A DNA stretch of 64,000 nt from Fistularia commersonii. Taxonomy: Eukaryota; Chordata; Actinopteri; Syngnathiformes; Fistulariidae. Below are positions 22,708-33,966 of the stretch, one piece after another. A program made the translations under genes and the position numbers. Position 1 is the stretch's first letter; every line of letters starts with the position of its first letter. The notes beneath the pieces are model-generated. The model made no database searches and was not told where the DNA came from. It worked only from the letters and a program-made list of their open reading frames with translations. The stretch covers positions 62,001 to 126,000 of the forward strand of contig JBBMNZ010000100.1 of the NCBI GenBank assembly GCA_037954325.1, written 5' to 3'.

Positions 22708-25700
22708 GAGTGGCAATAACTTTTGAATTTCATCAAGCTGGTTTCTGCTGTTGAAATATGTTGTTTAGGACATTATTCTGCACAATATATGTCAAATTCA
22801 GTGTAATCCAGCTACAAGTTTAAAAGATATAGCCCTACGGTCAAATAGTGATTATCTCACCGAGTTGGAGCGTTTTTGATTAGGAGTGGCAATAACTTTT
22901 GAATTTCATCAAGCTGGTTTCTGCTGTTGAAATATGTTGTTTAGGACATGATTTTGCACAATATATGTCAAATCTAGTGTAATCCCTTCACAGGTTCAAA
23001 AGATATAGCCCTAGGTTCAAAAAGTGCTTATCTCACCGAGTTGGAGCGTTTTTGATTAGGAGTGGCAATAACTTTTGAATTTTATCAAGCTGGTTTCTGC
23101 TGTTGAAATATGTTGTTTAGGACATGATTCTGCACAATATATGTCAAATCTAGTGTAATCCCTTCACAGGTTCAAAAGATATAGCCATTCGTTCAAAAAG
23201 TGCTTATCTCACCGAGTTGGAGCGTTTTTGATTAGGAGTGGAAATAACTTTTGAATTTCATGAAGCTGGTTTCTGCTGTTGAAATATGTTGTTTAGGACA
23301 TGATTCTGCATAATATATGTCAAATCTAGTGTCATCCCTTCACAGGTTTAAAAGATATAGCCCTAGGGTCAAAAAGTGCTTATCTCACCGAGTTGGAGCT
23401 ATTTTTATTAGGAGTGGCAATAACTTTTGAATTTCATCAAGCTGGTTTCTGCTGTTGAAATATGTTGTTTAGGACATGATTCTGCACAATATATGTCAAA
23501 TCTAGTGTAATCCCTTCACAGGTTCAAAAGATGTAGCCATTCGTTCAAAAAGTGCTTATCTCACCGAGTTGGAGCGTTTTTGATTAGGAGTGGCAATAAC
23601 TTTTGAATTTCATCAAGCTGGTTTCTGCTGTTGAAATATGTTGTTTAGGACATGATTTTTCACAATATATGTCAAATCTAGTGTAATCCCTTCACAGGTT
23701 CAAAAGATATAGCCCTAGGTTCAAAAAGTGCTTATCTCACCGAGTTGGAGCGTTTTTGATTAGGAGTGGATATAACTTTTGAATTTCATCAAGCTGGTTT
23801 CTGCTTTTGAAATATGTTATTAAGGACATGATTCTGCACAGTATATGTCAAATTCAGTGTAATCCAGCTACAAGTTTAAAAGATATAGCCATAGGGTCAA
23901 AAGATGCTTATCTCACAGAGTTGGAGCGTTTTTTATTAGGAGTGGTAATAACTCATGAATTTCATCAAGCTGGTTTCTGCTTTTGAATATATGTTGTTTA
24001 GGACATGATTCTGCACAATATATGTCAAATTCAGTGTAATCCAGCTACAAGTTTCAAAGATATAGCCATAGGGTCAAAAAGTGCTTATCTCACCGAGTTG
24101 GAGCGTTTTTGATTAGGAGTGGCAATAACTTTTGAATTTCATCAAGCTGGTTTCTGCTATTGAAATATGTTGTTTAGGACATGATTCTGCATAATATATG
24201 TCAAATTCAGTGTAATCCAGCTACAAGTTTAAAAGATATAGCCATAGGGTCAAAAGATGCTTATCTCACAGAGTTGGAGCGTTTTTGATTAGGAGTGGTA
24301 ATAACTCATGAATTTCATCAAGCTGGTTTCTGCTTTTGAATATATGTTGTTTAGGACATGATTCTGCACAATATATGTCAAATTCAGTGTAATCCAGCTA
24401 CAAGTTTAAAAGATATAGCCATAGGGTCAAATAGTGCTTATCTCACCGAGTTGGAGCGTTTTTGATTAGGAGTGGCAATAAGCTTTGAATTTCATCAAGC
24501 TGGTTTCTGCTGTTGAAATATGTTGTTTAGGACATGATTCTGCACAATATATGTCAAATCTAGTGTAATCCCTTCACATGTTCAAAAGATATAGCCATTC
24601 GTTCAAAAAGTGCTTATCTCACCGAGTTGGAGCGTTTTTGATTAGGAGTGGCAATAACTTTTGAATTTCATCAAGCTGGTTTCTGCTGTTGAAATATGTT
24701 GTTTAGGACATGATTTTTCACAATATATGTCAAATCTAGTGTAATCCCTTCACAGGTTCAAAAGATATAGCCCTAGGTTCAAAAAGTGCTTATCTCACCG
24801 AGTTGGAGCGTTTTTGATTAGGAGTGGATATAACTTTTGAATTTCATCAAGCTGGTTTCTGCTATTGAAATATGTTGTTTAGGACATGATTCTGCATAAT
24901 ATATGTCAAATTCAGTGTAATCCAGCTACAAGTTTAAAAGATATAGCCATATGGTCAAAAAATTCTTATCTCACCGAGTTGGAGCGTTTTTGATTAGGAG
25001 TGGCAATAACTTTTGAATTTCATCAAGCTGGTTTCTGCTATTGAAATATGTTGTTTAGGACATGATTCTGCACAATATATGTCAAATCTAGTGCAATCCC
25101 TTCACAGGTTCAAAAGATATAGCCCTAGGTTCAAAAAGTGCTTATCTCACCGAGTTGGAGCGTTTTTGATTAGGAGTGGCAATAACTTTTGAATTTCATC
25201 AAGCTGGTTTCTGCTATTGAAATATGTTGTTTAGGACATGATTCTGCATAATATATGTCAAATTCAGTGTAATCCAGCTACAAGTTTAAAAGTTATAGCC
25301 ATAGGGTCAAAAAATGCTTATCTCACCGAGTTGGAGCGTTTTTGATTAGGAGTGGCAATAACTTTTGAATTTCATCAAGCTGGTTTCTGCTATTGAAATA
25401 TGTTTTTTAGGACATGATTCTGCATAATATATGTCAAATCTAGTGCAATCCCTTCACAGGTTCAAAAGATATAGCCCTAGGTTCAAAAAGTGCTTATCTC
25501 ACCGAGTTGGAGCGTTTTTGATTAGGAGTGGCAATAACTTTTGAATTTCATCAAGCTGGTTTCTGCTATTGAAATATGTTGTTTAGGACATGATTCTGCA
25601 CAATATATGTCAAATCTAGTGCAATCACTTCACAGGTTCAAAAGCTATAGCCCTAGGTTCAAAAAGTGCTTATCTCACCGAGTTGGAGCGTTTTTGATTA

Positions 25701-26053
25701 GGAGTGGAAATAACTTTTGAATTTCATCAAGCTGGTTTCTGCTATTGAAATATGTTGTTTAGGACATGATTCTGCACAATATATGTCAAATCTAGTGCAA
25801 TCCCTTCACAGGTTCAAAAGATATAGCCCTATGTTCAAAAAGTGCTTATCTCACCGAGTTGGAGCGTTTTTGATTAGGAGTGGAAATAACTTTTGAATTT
25901 CATCAAGCTGGTTTCTGCTGTTGAAATATGTTGTTTAGGACATGATTTTGCACAATATATGTCAAATCTAGTGTCATCCCTTCACAGGTTTAAAAGATAT
26001 AGCCCTAGGGTCAAAAAGTGCTTATCTCACCGAGTTGGAGCGTTTTTGATTAG
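22708..26053. repeat. Higher-order repeat copy C, expanded 19-mer (3,346 bp)
   Basis: It begins like copies A and B (T5-T1-T2-T3, GAGCTATTTTTATT at 23396) but skips the ATATATTTC and ATAAGCTTTG monomers at first. It then carries extra units between about 23.76 and 24.42 kb, including two 177-bp T6 monomers. It resumes the ATAAGCTTTG series at 24470. Its length is 19 x 176 + 2, and the two extra bases come from the two T6 monomers. Confidence 0.88.
23940..24116. repeat. Exemplar monomer, type T6 (ACTCATGAA, GAATATATG, 177 bp)
   Basis: This 177-bp variant begins GAGTGGTAAT and has AACTCATGAATTTC where other types have AACTTTTGAATTTC. It carries CTTTTGAATATATG with one extra base in the GAAATATG region, and a T4-like 3' half, here with GTTTCAAAG. 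T6 occurs at 23.9, 24.3, 27.3, 27.6, 31.9, 45.6 and 46.3 kb. A 176-bp relative keeps ACTCATGAA and CTTTTG without the extra base (28.2, 30.1, 32.7, 50.0, 52.3, 55.1, 57.2 and 57.7 kb). Confidence 0.8.
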
Positions 26054-27775
26054 GAGTGGCAATAACTTTTGAATTTCATCAAGCTGGTTTCTGCTGTTGA
26101 AATATGTTGTTTAGGACATTATTCTGCACAATATATGTCAAATTCAGTGTAATCCAGCTACAAGTTTAAAAGATATAGCCCTACGGTCAAATAGTGATTA
26201 TCTCACCGAGTTGGAGCGTTTTTGATTAGGAGTGGCAATAACTTTTGAATTTCATCAAGCTGGTTTCTGCTGTTGAAATATGTTGTTTAGGACATGATTT
26301 TGCACAATATATGTCAAATCTAGTGTAATCCCTTCACAGGTTCAAAAGATATAGCCCTAGGTTCAAAAAGTGCTTATCTCACCGAGTTGGAGCGTTTTTG
26401 ATTAGGAGTGGCAATAACTTTTGAATTTTATCAAGCTGGTTTCTGCTGTTGAAATATGTTGTTTAGGACATGATTCTGCACAATATATGTCAAATCTAGT
26501 GTAATCCCTTCACAGGTTCAAAAGATATAGCCATTCGTTCAAAAAGTGCTTATCTCACCGAGTTGGAGCGTTTTTGATTAGGAGTGGAAATAACTTTTGA
26601 ATTTCATGAAGCTGGTTTCTGCTGTTGAAATATGTTGTTTAGGACATGATTCTGCATAATATATGTCAAATCTAGTGTCATCCCTTCACAGGTTTAAAAG
26701 ATATAGCCCTAGGGTCAAAAAGTGCTTATCTCACCGAGTTGGAGCTATTTTTATTAGGAGTGGCAATAACTTTTGAATTTCATCAAGCTGGTTTCTGCTG
26801 TTGAAATATGTTGTTTAGGACATGATTCTGCACAATATATGTCAAATCTAGTGTAATCCCTTCACAGGTTCAAAAGATGTAGCCATTCGTTCAAAAAGTG
26901 CTTATCTCACCGAGTTGGAGCGTTTTTGATTAGGAGTGGCAATAACTTTTGAATTTCATCAAGCTGGTTTCTGCTGTTGAAATATGTTGTTTAGGACATG
27001 ATTTTTCACAATATATGTCAAATCTAGTGTAATCCCTTCACAGGTTCAAAAGATATAGCCCTAGGTTCAAAAAGTGCTTATCTCACCGAGTTGGAGCGTT
27101 TTTGATTAGGAGTGGATATAACTTTTGAATTTCATCAAGCTGGTTTCTGCTTTTGAAATATGTTATTAAGGACATGATTCTGCACAGTATATGTCAAATT
27201 CAGTGTAATCCAGCTACAAGTTTAAAAGATATAGCCATAGGGTCAAAAGATGCTTATCTCACAGAGTTGGAGCGTTTTTTATTAGGAGTGGTAATAACTC
27301 ATGAATTTCATCAAGCTGGTTTCTGCTTTTGAATATATGTTGTTTAGGACATGATTCTGCACAATATATGTCAAATTCAGTGTAATCCAGCTACAAGTTT
27401 CAAAGATATAGCCATAGGGTCAAAAAGTGCTTATCTCACCGAGTTGGAGCGTTTTTGATTAGGAGTGGCAATAACTTTTGAATTTCATCAAGCTGGTTTC
27501 TGCTATTGAAATATGTTGTTTAGGACATGATTCTGCATAATATATGTCAAATTCAGTGTAATCCAGCTACAAGTTTAAAAGATATAGCCATAGGGTCAAA
27601 AGATGCTTATCTCACAGAGTTGGAGCGTTTTTGATTAGGAGTGGTAATAACTCATGAATTTCATCAAGCTGGTTTCTGCTTTTGAATATATGTTGTTTAG
27701 GACATGATTCTGCACAATATATGTCAAATTCAGTGTAATCCAGCTACAAGTTTAAAAGATATAGCCATAGGGTCA
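26054..27775. repeat. Higher-order repeat copy D, partial
   Basis: This segment follows copy C with a 3,346-bp offset. GAGCTATTTTTATT is at 26742, GAGTGGATAT at 27110 and T6 monomers follow. Similarity in that phase ends near 27,773, where copy C has GGTCAAATAG and this copy has GGTCAAAAAG. It is the tail of the second copy of the 3,346-bp tandem duplication. Confidence 0.85.
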
Positions 27776-29399
27776 AAAAGTGCTTATCTCACCGAGTTGG
27801 AGCGTTTTTGATTAGGAGTGGCAATAACTTTTGAATTTCATCAAGCTGGTTTCTGCTGTTGAAATATGTTGTTTAGGACATGATTCTGCACAATATATGT
27901 CAAATCTAGTGTAATCCCTTCACAGGTTCAAAAGATATAGCCATTCGTTCAAAAAGTGCTTATCTCACCGAGTTGGAGCGTTTTTGATTAGGAGTGGAAA
28001 TAACTTTTGAATTTCATCAAGCTGGTTTCTGCTGTTGAAATATGTTGTTTAGGACACGATTCTTTACAATATATGTCAAATCTAGTGTCATCCCTTCACA
28101 GGTTTAAAAGATATAGCCGAAGGGTCAAAAACTGCTTATCTCACCGAGTTGGAGCGTTTTTGATTAGGAGTGGAAATAACTCATGAATTTCATCAAGCTG
28201 GTTTCTGCTTTTGAAATATGTTGTTTAGGACATGATTCTGCACAATATATGTCAAATTCAGTGTAATCCAGCTACAAGTTTAAAAGATATAGCCCCAGGT
28301 TCAAAAAGTGCTTATCTCACCGAGTTGGAGCGTTTTTGATTAGGAGTGGCAATATCTTTTGAATTTCATCAAGCTGGTTTCTGCTATTGAAATATGTTGT
28401 TTAGGACATGATTCTGCACAATGTATGTCAAATCTAGTGCAATCACTTCACAGGTTCAAAAGATATAGCCCTAGGTTCAAAAAGTGCTTATCTCACCGAG
28501 TTGGAGCGTTTTTGATTAGGAGTGGAAATAACTTTTGAATTTCATCAAGCTGGTTTCTGCTATTGAAATATGTTGTTTAGGACATGATTCTGCACAATAT
28601 ATTTCAAATTCAGTGTAATCCAGCTTCAAGTTTAAAAGATATAGCCCTATGGTCAAATAGTGCTTATCTCACCGAGTTTGAGCGTTTTTGATTAGGAGTG
28701 GCAATAAGTTTTGAATTTCATCAAGCTGGTTTCTGCTGTTGAAATATGTTGTTTAGGACATGATTCTGCACAATATATGTCAAATCTAGTGTAATCCCTT
28801 CCCAGGTTCAAAAGATATAGCCATTCGTTCAAAAAGTGCTTATCTCACCGAGTTGGAGCGTTTTTGATTAGGAGTGGCAATAACTTTTGAATTTCATCAA
28901 GCTGGTTTCTGCTGTTGAAATATGTTGTTTAGGACATGATTTTTCACAATATATGTCAAATCTAGTGTAATCCCTTCACAGGTTCAAAAGATATAGCCCT
29001 AGGTTCAAAAAGTGCTTATCTCACCGAGTTGGAGCGTTTTTGATTAGGAGTGGATATAACTTTTGAATTTCATCAAGCTGGTTTCTGCTTTTGAAATATG
29101 TTATTAAGGACATGATTCTGCACAATATATGTCAAATTCAGTGTAATCCAGCCACAAATTTAAAAGATATAGCCATAGGGTCAAAAAATGCTTATCTCAC
29201 AGAGTTGGAGCGTTTTTGATTAGGAGTGGCAATAACTTTTGAATTTCATCAAGCTGGTTTCTGCTATTGAAATATGTTGTTTAGGACATGATTCTGCACA
29301 ATATATGTCAAATTCAGTGTAATCCAGCTACAAGTTTCAAAGATATAGCCATAGGGTCAAAAAGTGCTTATCTCACCGAGTTGGAGCGTTTTTGATTAG

Positions 29400-29575
29400 G
29401 AGTGGCAATAACTTTTGAATTTCATCAAGCTGGTTTCTGCTGTTGAAATATGTTGTTTAGGACATGATTCTGCACAATATATGTCAAATCTAGTGTCATC
29501 CCTTCACAGGTTTAAAAGATATAGCCGAAGGGTCAAAAACTGCTTATCTCACCGAGTTGGAGCGTTTTTGATTAG
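29400..29575. repeat. Exemplar monomer, type T3 (GTGTCAT, CGAAGGG)
   Basis: This 176-bp variant has TCTAGTGTCATCCC at 90-103, AGGTTTAAAAG (a DraI TTTAAA site) near 109-119 and CGAAGGGTC near 127-135, followed by AAAAACTGC. Related T3 forms carry CGACGGG (30.7, 33.2, 38.3, 39.7 and 42.0 kb) or CCTAGGG (17.3, 18.1 and 20.7 kb). T3 frequently starts GAGTGGAAAT rather than GAGTGGCAAT and usually sits between T2 and T5 monomers. Confidence 0.85.
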
Positions 29576-32215
29576 GAGTGGCAATAACTTTTGAATTTCA
29601 TCAAGCTGGTTTCTGCTGTTGAAATATGTTGTTTAGGACATTATTCTGCATAATATATGTCAAATTCAGTGTAATCCAGCTACAAGTTTAAAAGATATAG
29701 CCCTACGGTCAAATAGTGCTTATCTCACCGAGTTGGAGCGTTTTTGATTAGGAGTGGCAATAACTTTTGAATTTCATCAAGCTGGTTTCTGCTGTTGAAA
29801 TATGTTGTTTAGGACATGATTCTGCACAATATATGTCAAATCTAGTGTAATACCTTCACAGGTTCAAAAGATATAGCCATTCGTTCAAAAATTGCTTATC
29901 TCACCGAGTTGGAGCGTTTTTGATTAGGAGTGGAAATAACTTTTGAATTTCATCAAGCTGGTTTCTGCTGTTGAAATATGTTGTTTAGGACATGATTCTT
30001 TACAATATATGTCAAATCTAGTGTCATCCCTTCACAGGTTTAAAAGATATAGCCGAAGGGTCAAAAACTGCTTATCTCACCGAGTTGGAGCGTTTTTGAT
30101 TAGGAGTGGAAATAACTCATGAATTTCATCAAGCTGGTTTCTGCTTTTGAAATATGTTGTTTAGGACATGATTCTGCACAATATATGTCAAATTCAGTGT
30201 AATCCAGCTACAAGTTTAAAAGATATAGCCCCAGGTTCAAAAAGTGCTTATCTCACCGAGTTGGAGCGTTTTTGATTAGGAGTGGCAATATCTTTTGAAT
30301 TTCATCAAGCTGGTTTCTGCTATTGAAATATGTTGTTTAGGACATGATTCTGCACAATATATGTCAAATCTAGTGCAATCACTTCACAGGTTCAAAAGAT
30401 ATAGCCCTAGGTTCAAAAAGTGCTTATCTCACCGAGTTGGAGCGTTTTTGATTAGGATTGGAAATAACTTTTGAATTTCATCAAGCTGGTTTCTGCTATT
30501 GAAATATGTTGTTTAGGACATGGTTCTGCACAATATATGTCAAATCTAGTGCAATCCCTTCACAGGTTCAAAAGATATAGCCCTAGGTTCAAAAAGTGCT
30601 TATCTCACCGAGTTGGAGCGTTTTTGATTAGGAGTGGAAATAACTTTTGAATTTCATCAAGCTGGTTTCTGCTGTTGAAATATGTTGTTTAGGACATGAT
30701 TTTGCACAATATATGTCAAATCTAGTGTCATCCCTTCACAGGTTTAAAAGATATAGCCGACGGGTCAAAAACTGCTTATCTCACCGAGTTGGAGCGTTTT
30801 TGATTAGGAGTGGCAATAACTTTTGAATTTCATCAAGCTGGTTTCTGCTGTTGAAATATGTTCTTTAGGACATTATTCTGCACAATATATGTCAAATTCA
30901 GTGTAATCCAGCTACAAGTTTAAAAGATATAGCCCTACGGTCAAATAGTGATTATCTCACCGAGTTGGAGCGTTTTTGATTAGGAGTGGCAATAACTTTT
31001 GAATTTCATCAAGCTGGTTTCTGCTGTTGAAATATGTTGTTTAGGACATGATTTTGCACAATATATGTCAAATCTAGTGTAATTCCTTCACAGGTTCAAA
31101 AGATATAGCCCTAGGTTCAAAAAGTGCTTATCTCACCGAGTTGGAGCGTTTTTGATTAGGAGTGGCAATAACTTTTGAATTTCATCAAGCTGGTTTCTGC
31201 TGTTGAAATATGTTGTTTAGGACATGATTCTGCACAATATATGTCAAATCTAGTGTAATCCCTTCACAGGTTCAAAAGATATAGCCATTCGTTCAAAAAG
31301 TGCTTATCTCACCGAGTTGGAGCGTTTTTGATTAGGAGTGGCAATAACTTTTGAATTTCATCAAGCTGGTTTCTGCTGTTGAAATATGTTGTTTAGGACA
31401 TGATTTTTCACAATATATGTCAAATCTAGTGTAATCCCTTCACAGGTTCAAAAGATATAGCCCTAGGTTCAAAAAGTGCTTATCTCACCGAGTTGGAGCG
31501 TTTTTGATTAGGAGTGGATATAACTTTTGAATTTCATCAAGCTGGTTTCTGCTTTTGAAATATGTTATTAAGGACATGATTCTGCACAATATATGTCAAA
31601 TTCAGTGTAATCCAGCTACAAGTTTAAAAGATATAGCCATAGGGTCAAAAAATGCTTATCTCACAGAGTTGGAGCGTTTTTGATTAGGAGTGGCAATAAC
31701 TTTTGAATTTCATCAAGCTGGTTTCTGCTATTGAAATATGTTGTTTAGGACATGATTCTGCACAATATATGTCAAATTCAGTGTAATCCAGCTACAAGTT
31801 TAAAAGATATAGCCATAGGGTCAAAAGATGCTTATCTCACAGAGTTGGAGCGTTTTTGATTAGGAGTGGTAATAACTCATGAATTTCATCAAGCTGGTTT
31901 CTGCTTTTGAATATATGTTGTTTAGGACATGATTCTGCACAATATATGTCAAATTCAGTGTAATCCAGCTACAAGTTTCAAAGATATAGCCATAGGGTCA
32001 AAAAGTGCTTATCTCACCGAGTTGGAGCGTTTTTGATTAGGAGTGGCAATAACTTTTGAATTTCATCAAGCTGGTTTCTGCTGTTGAAATATGTTGTTTA
32101 GGACATGATTCTGCACAATATATGTCAAATCTATTGTCATCCCTTCACAGGTTTAAAAGATATAGCCGAAGGGTCAAAAACTGCTTATCTCACCGAGTTG
32201 GAGCGTTTTTGATTA

Positions 32216-32381
32216 GGAGTGGCAATAACTTTTGAATTTCATCAAGCTGGTTTCTGCTGTTGTTTAGGACATTATTCTGCATAATATATGTCAAATTCAG
32301 TGTAATCCAGCTACAAGTTTAAAAGATATAGCCCTACGGTCAAATAGTGCTTATCTCACCGAGTTGGAGCGTTTTTGATTA
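32216..32381. repeat. Shortened 166-bp T5 monomer with 10-bp deletion
   Basis: The usual CTGTTGAAATATGTTGTTTAGG reads CTGCTGTTGTTTAGG here. Ten bases are missing between two GTTG direct repeats, at about 32,259-32,262. The rest is an ordinary T5 monomer (CATTATTC, TTCAG, CTACGG). It is the largest indel I saw in the window. The deletion between short direct repeats fits replication slippage or microhomology-mediated loss. It removes the right arm (TGAAAT) of the short dyad otherwise present in nearly every monomer. Confidence 0.85.
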
Positions 32382-33966
32382 GGAGTGGCAATAACTTTTG
32401 AATTTCATCAAGCTGGTTTCTGCTGTTGAAATATGTTGTTTAGGACATGATTCTGCACAATATATGTCAAATCTAGTGTAATACCTTCACAGATTCAAAA
32501 GATATAGCCATTCGTTCAAAAAGTGCTTATCTCACCGAGTTGGAGCGTTTTTGATTAGGAGTGGAAATAACTTTTGAATTTCATCAAGCTGGTTTCTGCT
32601 GTTGAAATATGTTGTTTAGGACATGATTCTTTACAATATATGTCAAATCTAGTGTCATCCCTTCACAGGTTTAAAAGATATAGCCGAAGGGTCAAAAACT
32701 GCTTATCTCACCGAGTTGGAGCGTTTTTGATTAGGAGTGGAAATAACTCATGAATTTCATCAAGCTGGTTTCTGCTTTTGAAATATGTTGTTTAGGACAT
32801 GATTCTGCACAATATATGTCAAATTCAGTGTAATCCAGCTACAAGTTTAAAAGATATAGCCCCAGGTTCAAAAAGTGCTTATCTCACCGAGTTGGAGCGT
32901 TTTTGATTAGGAGTGGCAATATCTTTTGAATTTCATCAAGCTGGTTTCTGCTATTGAAATATGTTGTTTAGGACATGATTCTGCACAATATATGTCAAAT
33001 CTAGTGCAATCACTTCACAGGTTCAAAAGATATAGCCCTAGGTTCAAAAAGTGCTTATCTCACCGAGTTGGAGCGTTTTTGATTAGGAGTGGAAATAACT
33101 TTTGAATTTCATCAAGCTGGTTTCTGCTATTGAAATATGTTGTTTAGGACATGATTCTGTTCAATATATGTCAAATCTAGTGCAATCCCTTCACAGGTTT
33201 AAAAGATATAGCCGACGGGTCAAAAACTGCTTATCTCACCGAGTTGGAGCGTTTTTGATTAGGAGTGGCAATAACTTTTGAATTTCATCAAGCTGGTTTC
33301 TGCTGTTGAAATATGTTCTTTAGGACATTATTCTGCACAATATATGTCAAATTCAGTGTAATCCAGCTACAAGTTTAAAAGATATAGCCCTACGGTCAAA
33401 TAGTGATTATCTCACCGAGTTGGAGCGTTTTTGATTAGGAGTGGCAATAACTTTTGAATTTCATCAAGCTGGTTTCTGCTATTGAAATATGTTGTTTAGG
33501 ACATGATTTTGCACAATATATGTCAAATCTAGTGTAATTCCTTCACAGGTTCAAAAGATATAGCCCTAGGTTCAAAAAGTGCTTATCTCACCGAGTTGGA
33601 GCGTTTTTGATTAGGAGTGGCAATAACTTTTGAATTTCATCAAGCTGGTTTCTGCTGTTGAAATATGTTGTTTAGGACATGATTTTGCACAATATATGTC
33701 AAATCTAGTGTCATCCCTTCACAGGTTTAAAAGATATAGCCGACGGGTCAAAAACTGCTTATCTCACCGAGTTGGAGCGTTTTTGATTAGGAGTGGCAAT
33801 AACTTTTGAATTTCATCAAGCTGGTTTCTGCTGTTGAAATATGTTGTTTAGGACATGATTTTGCACAATATATGTCAAATCTAGTGTAATCCCTTCACAG
33901 GTTCAAAAGATATAGCCCTAGGTTCAAAAAGTGCTTATCTCACCGAGTTGGAGCGTTTTTGATTAG

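Larger units (their letters stand above)
21080..27771. repeat. Recent 3,346-bp tandem duplication, two copies
   Basis: Copy 1 is about 21,080-24,425 and copy 2 about 24,426-27,771. Rare features are shared at exactly 3,346 bp: AAAAGCTATAG (22299/25645), CCTATGTTC (about 22,491/25,837), TTTCATGAAG (about 23,263/26,609), CACAGTATATG (about 23,837/27,183) and GCGTTTTTTATT (about 23,930/27,276). No difference was found at the sites compared. The junction lies inside the monomer around 24,425, which reads CCATAGGGTC like the end of copy 2 but continues AAATAG like the start of copy 1. Confidence 0.88.
27776..33966. repeat. Sub-array V: 11-mer and 15-mer offsets
   Basis: The marker TTCTTTACAATATATG at 28060 recurs at 29996 (1,936 bp, 11 monomers) and 32627 (2,631 bp = 15 x 176 - 9). 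The second shortfall is explained by a 10-bp deletion near 32,260 and one 177-bp T6 monomer. Each marker is followed by a GAGTGGAAATAACTCATG monomer, a CCCCAGG unit and a CAATATC unit. T3-T5-T2-T3 order is visible at 29.5-30.05 and 32.17-32.7 kb. No gene was seen. Confidence 0.8.

Noticed and set aside
23764..24470. Foreign insertion within the higher-order array
   Set aside because: The extra 706 bp (four monomers plus 2 bp) is still ordinary satellite in phase and orientation (T4/T6 monomers also found at 27, 31 and 45 kb), so it is a rearranged block, not a mobile element.
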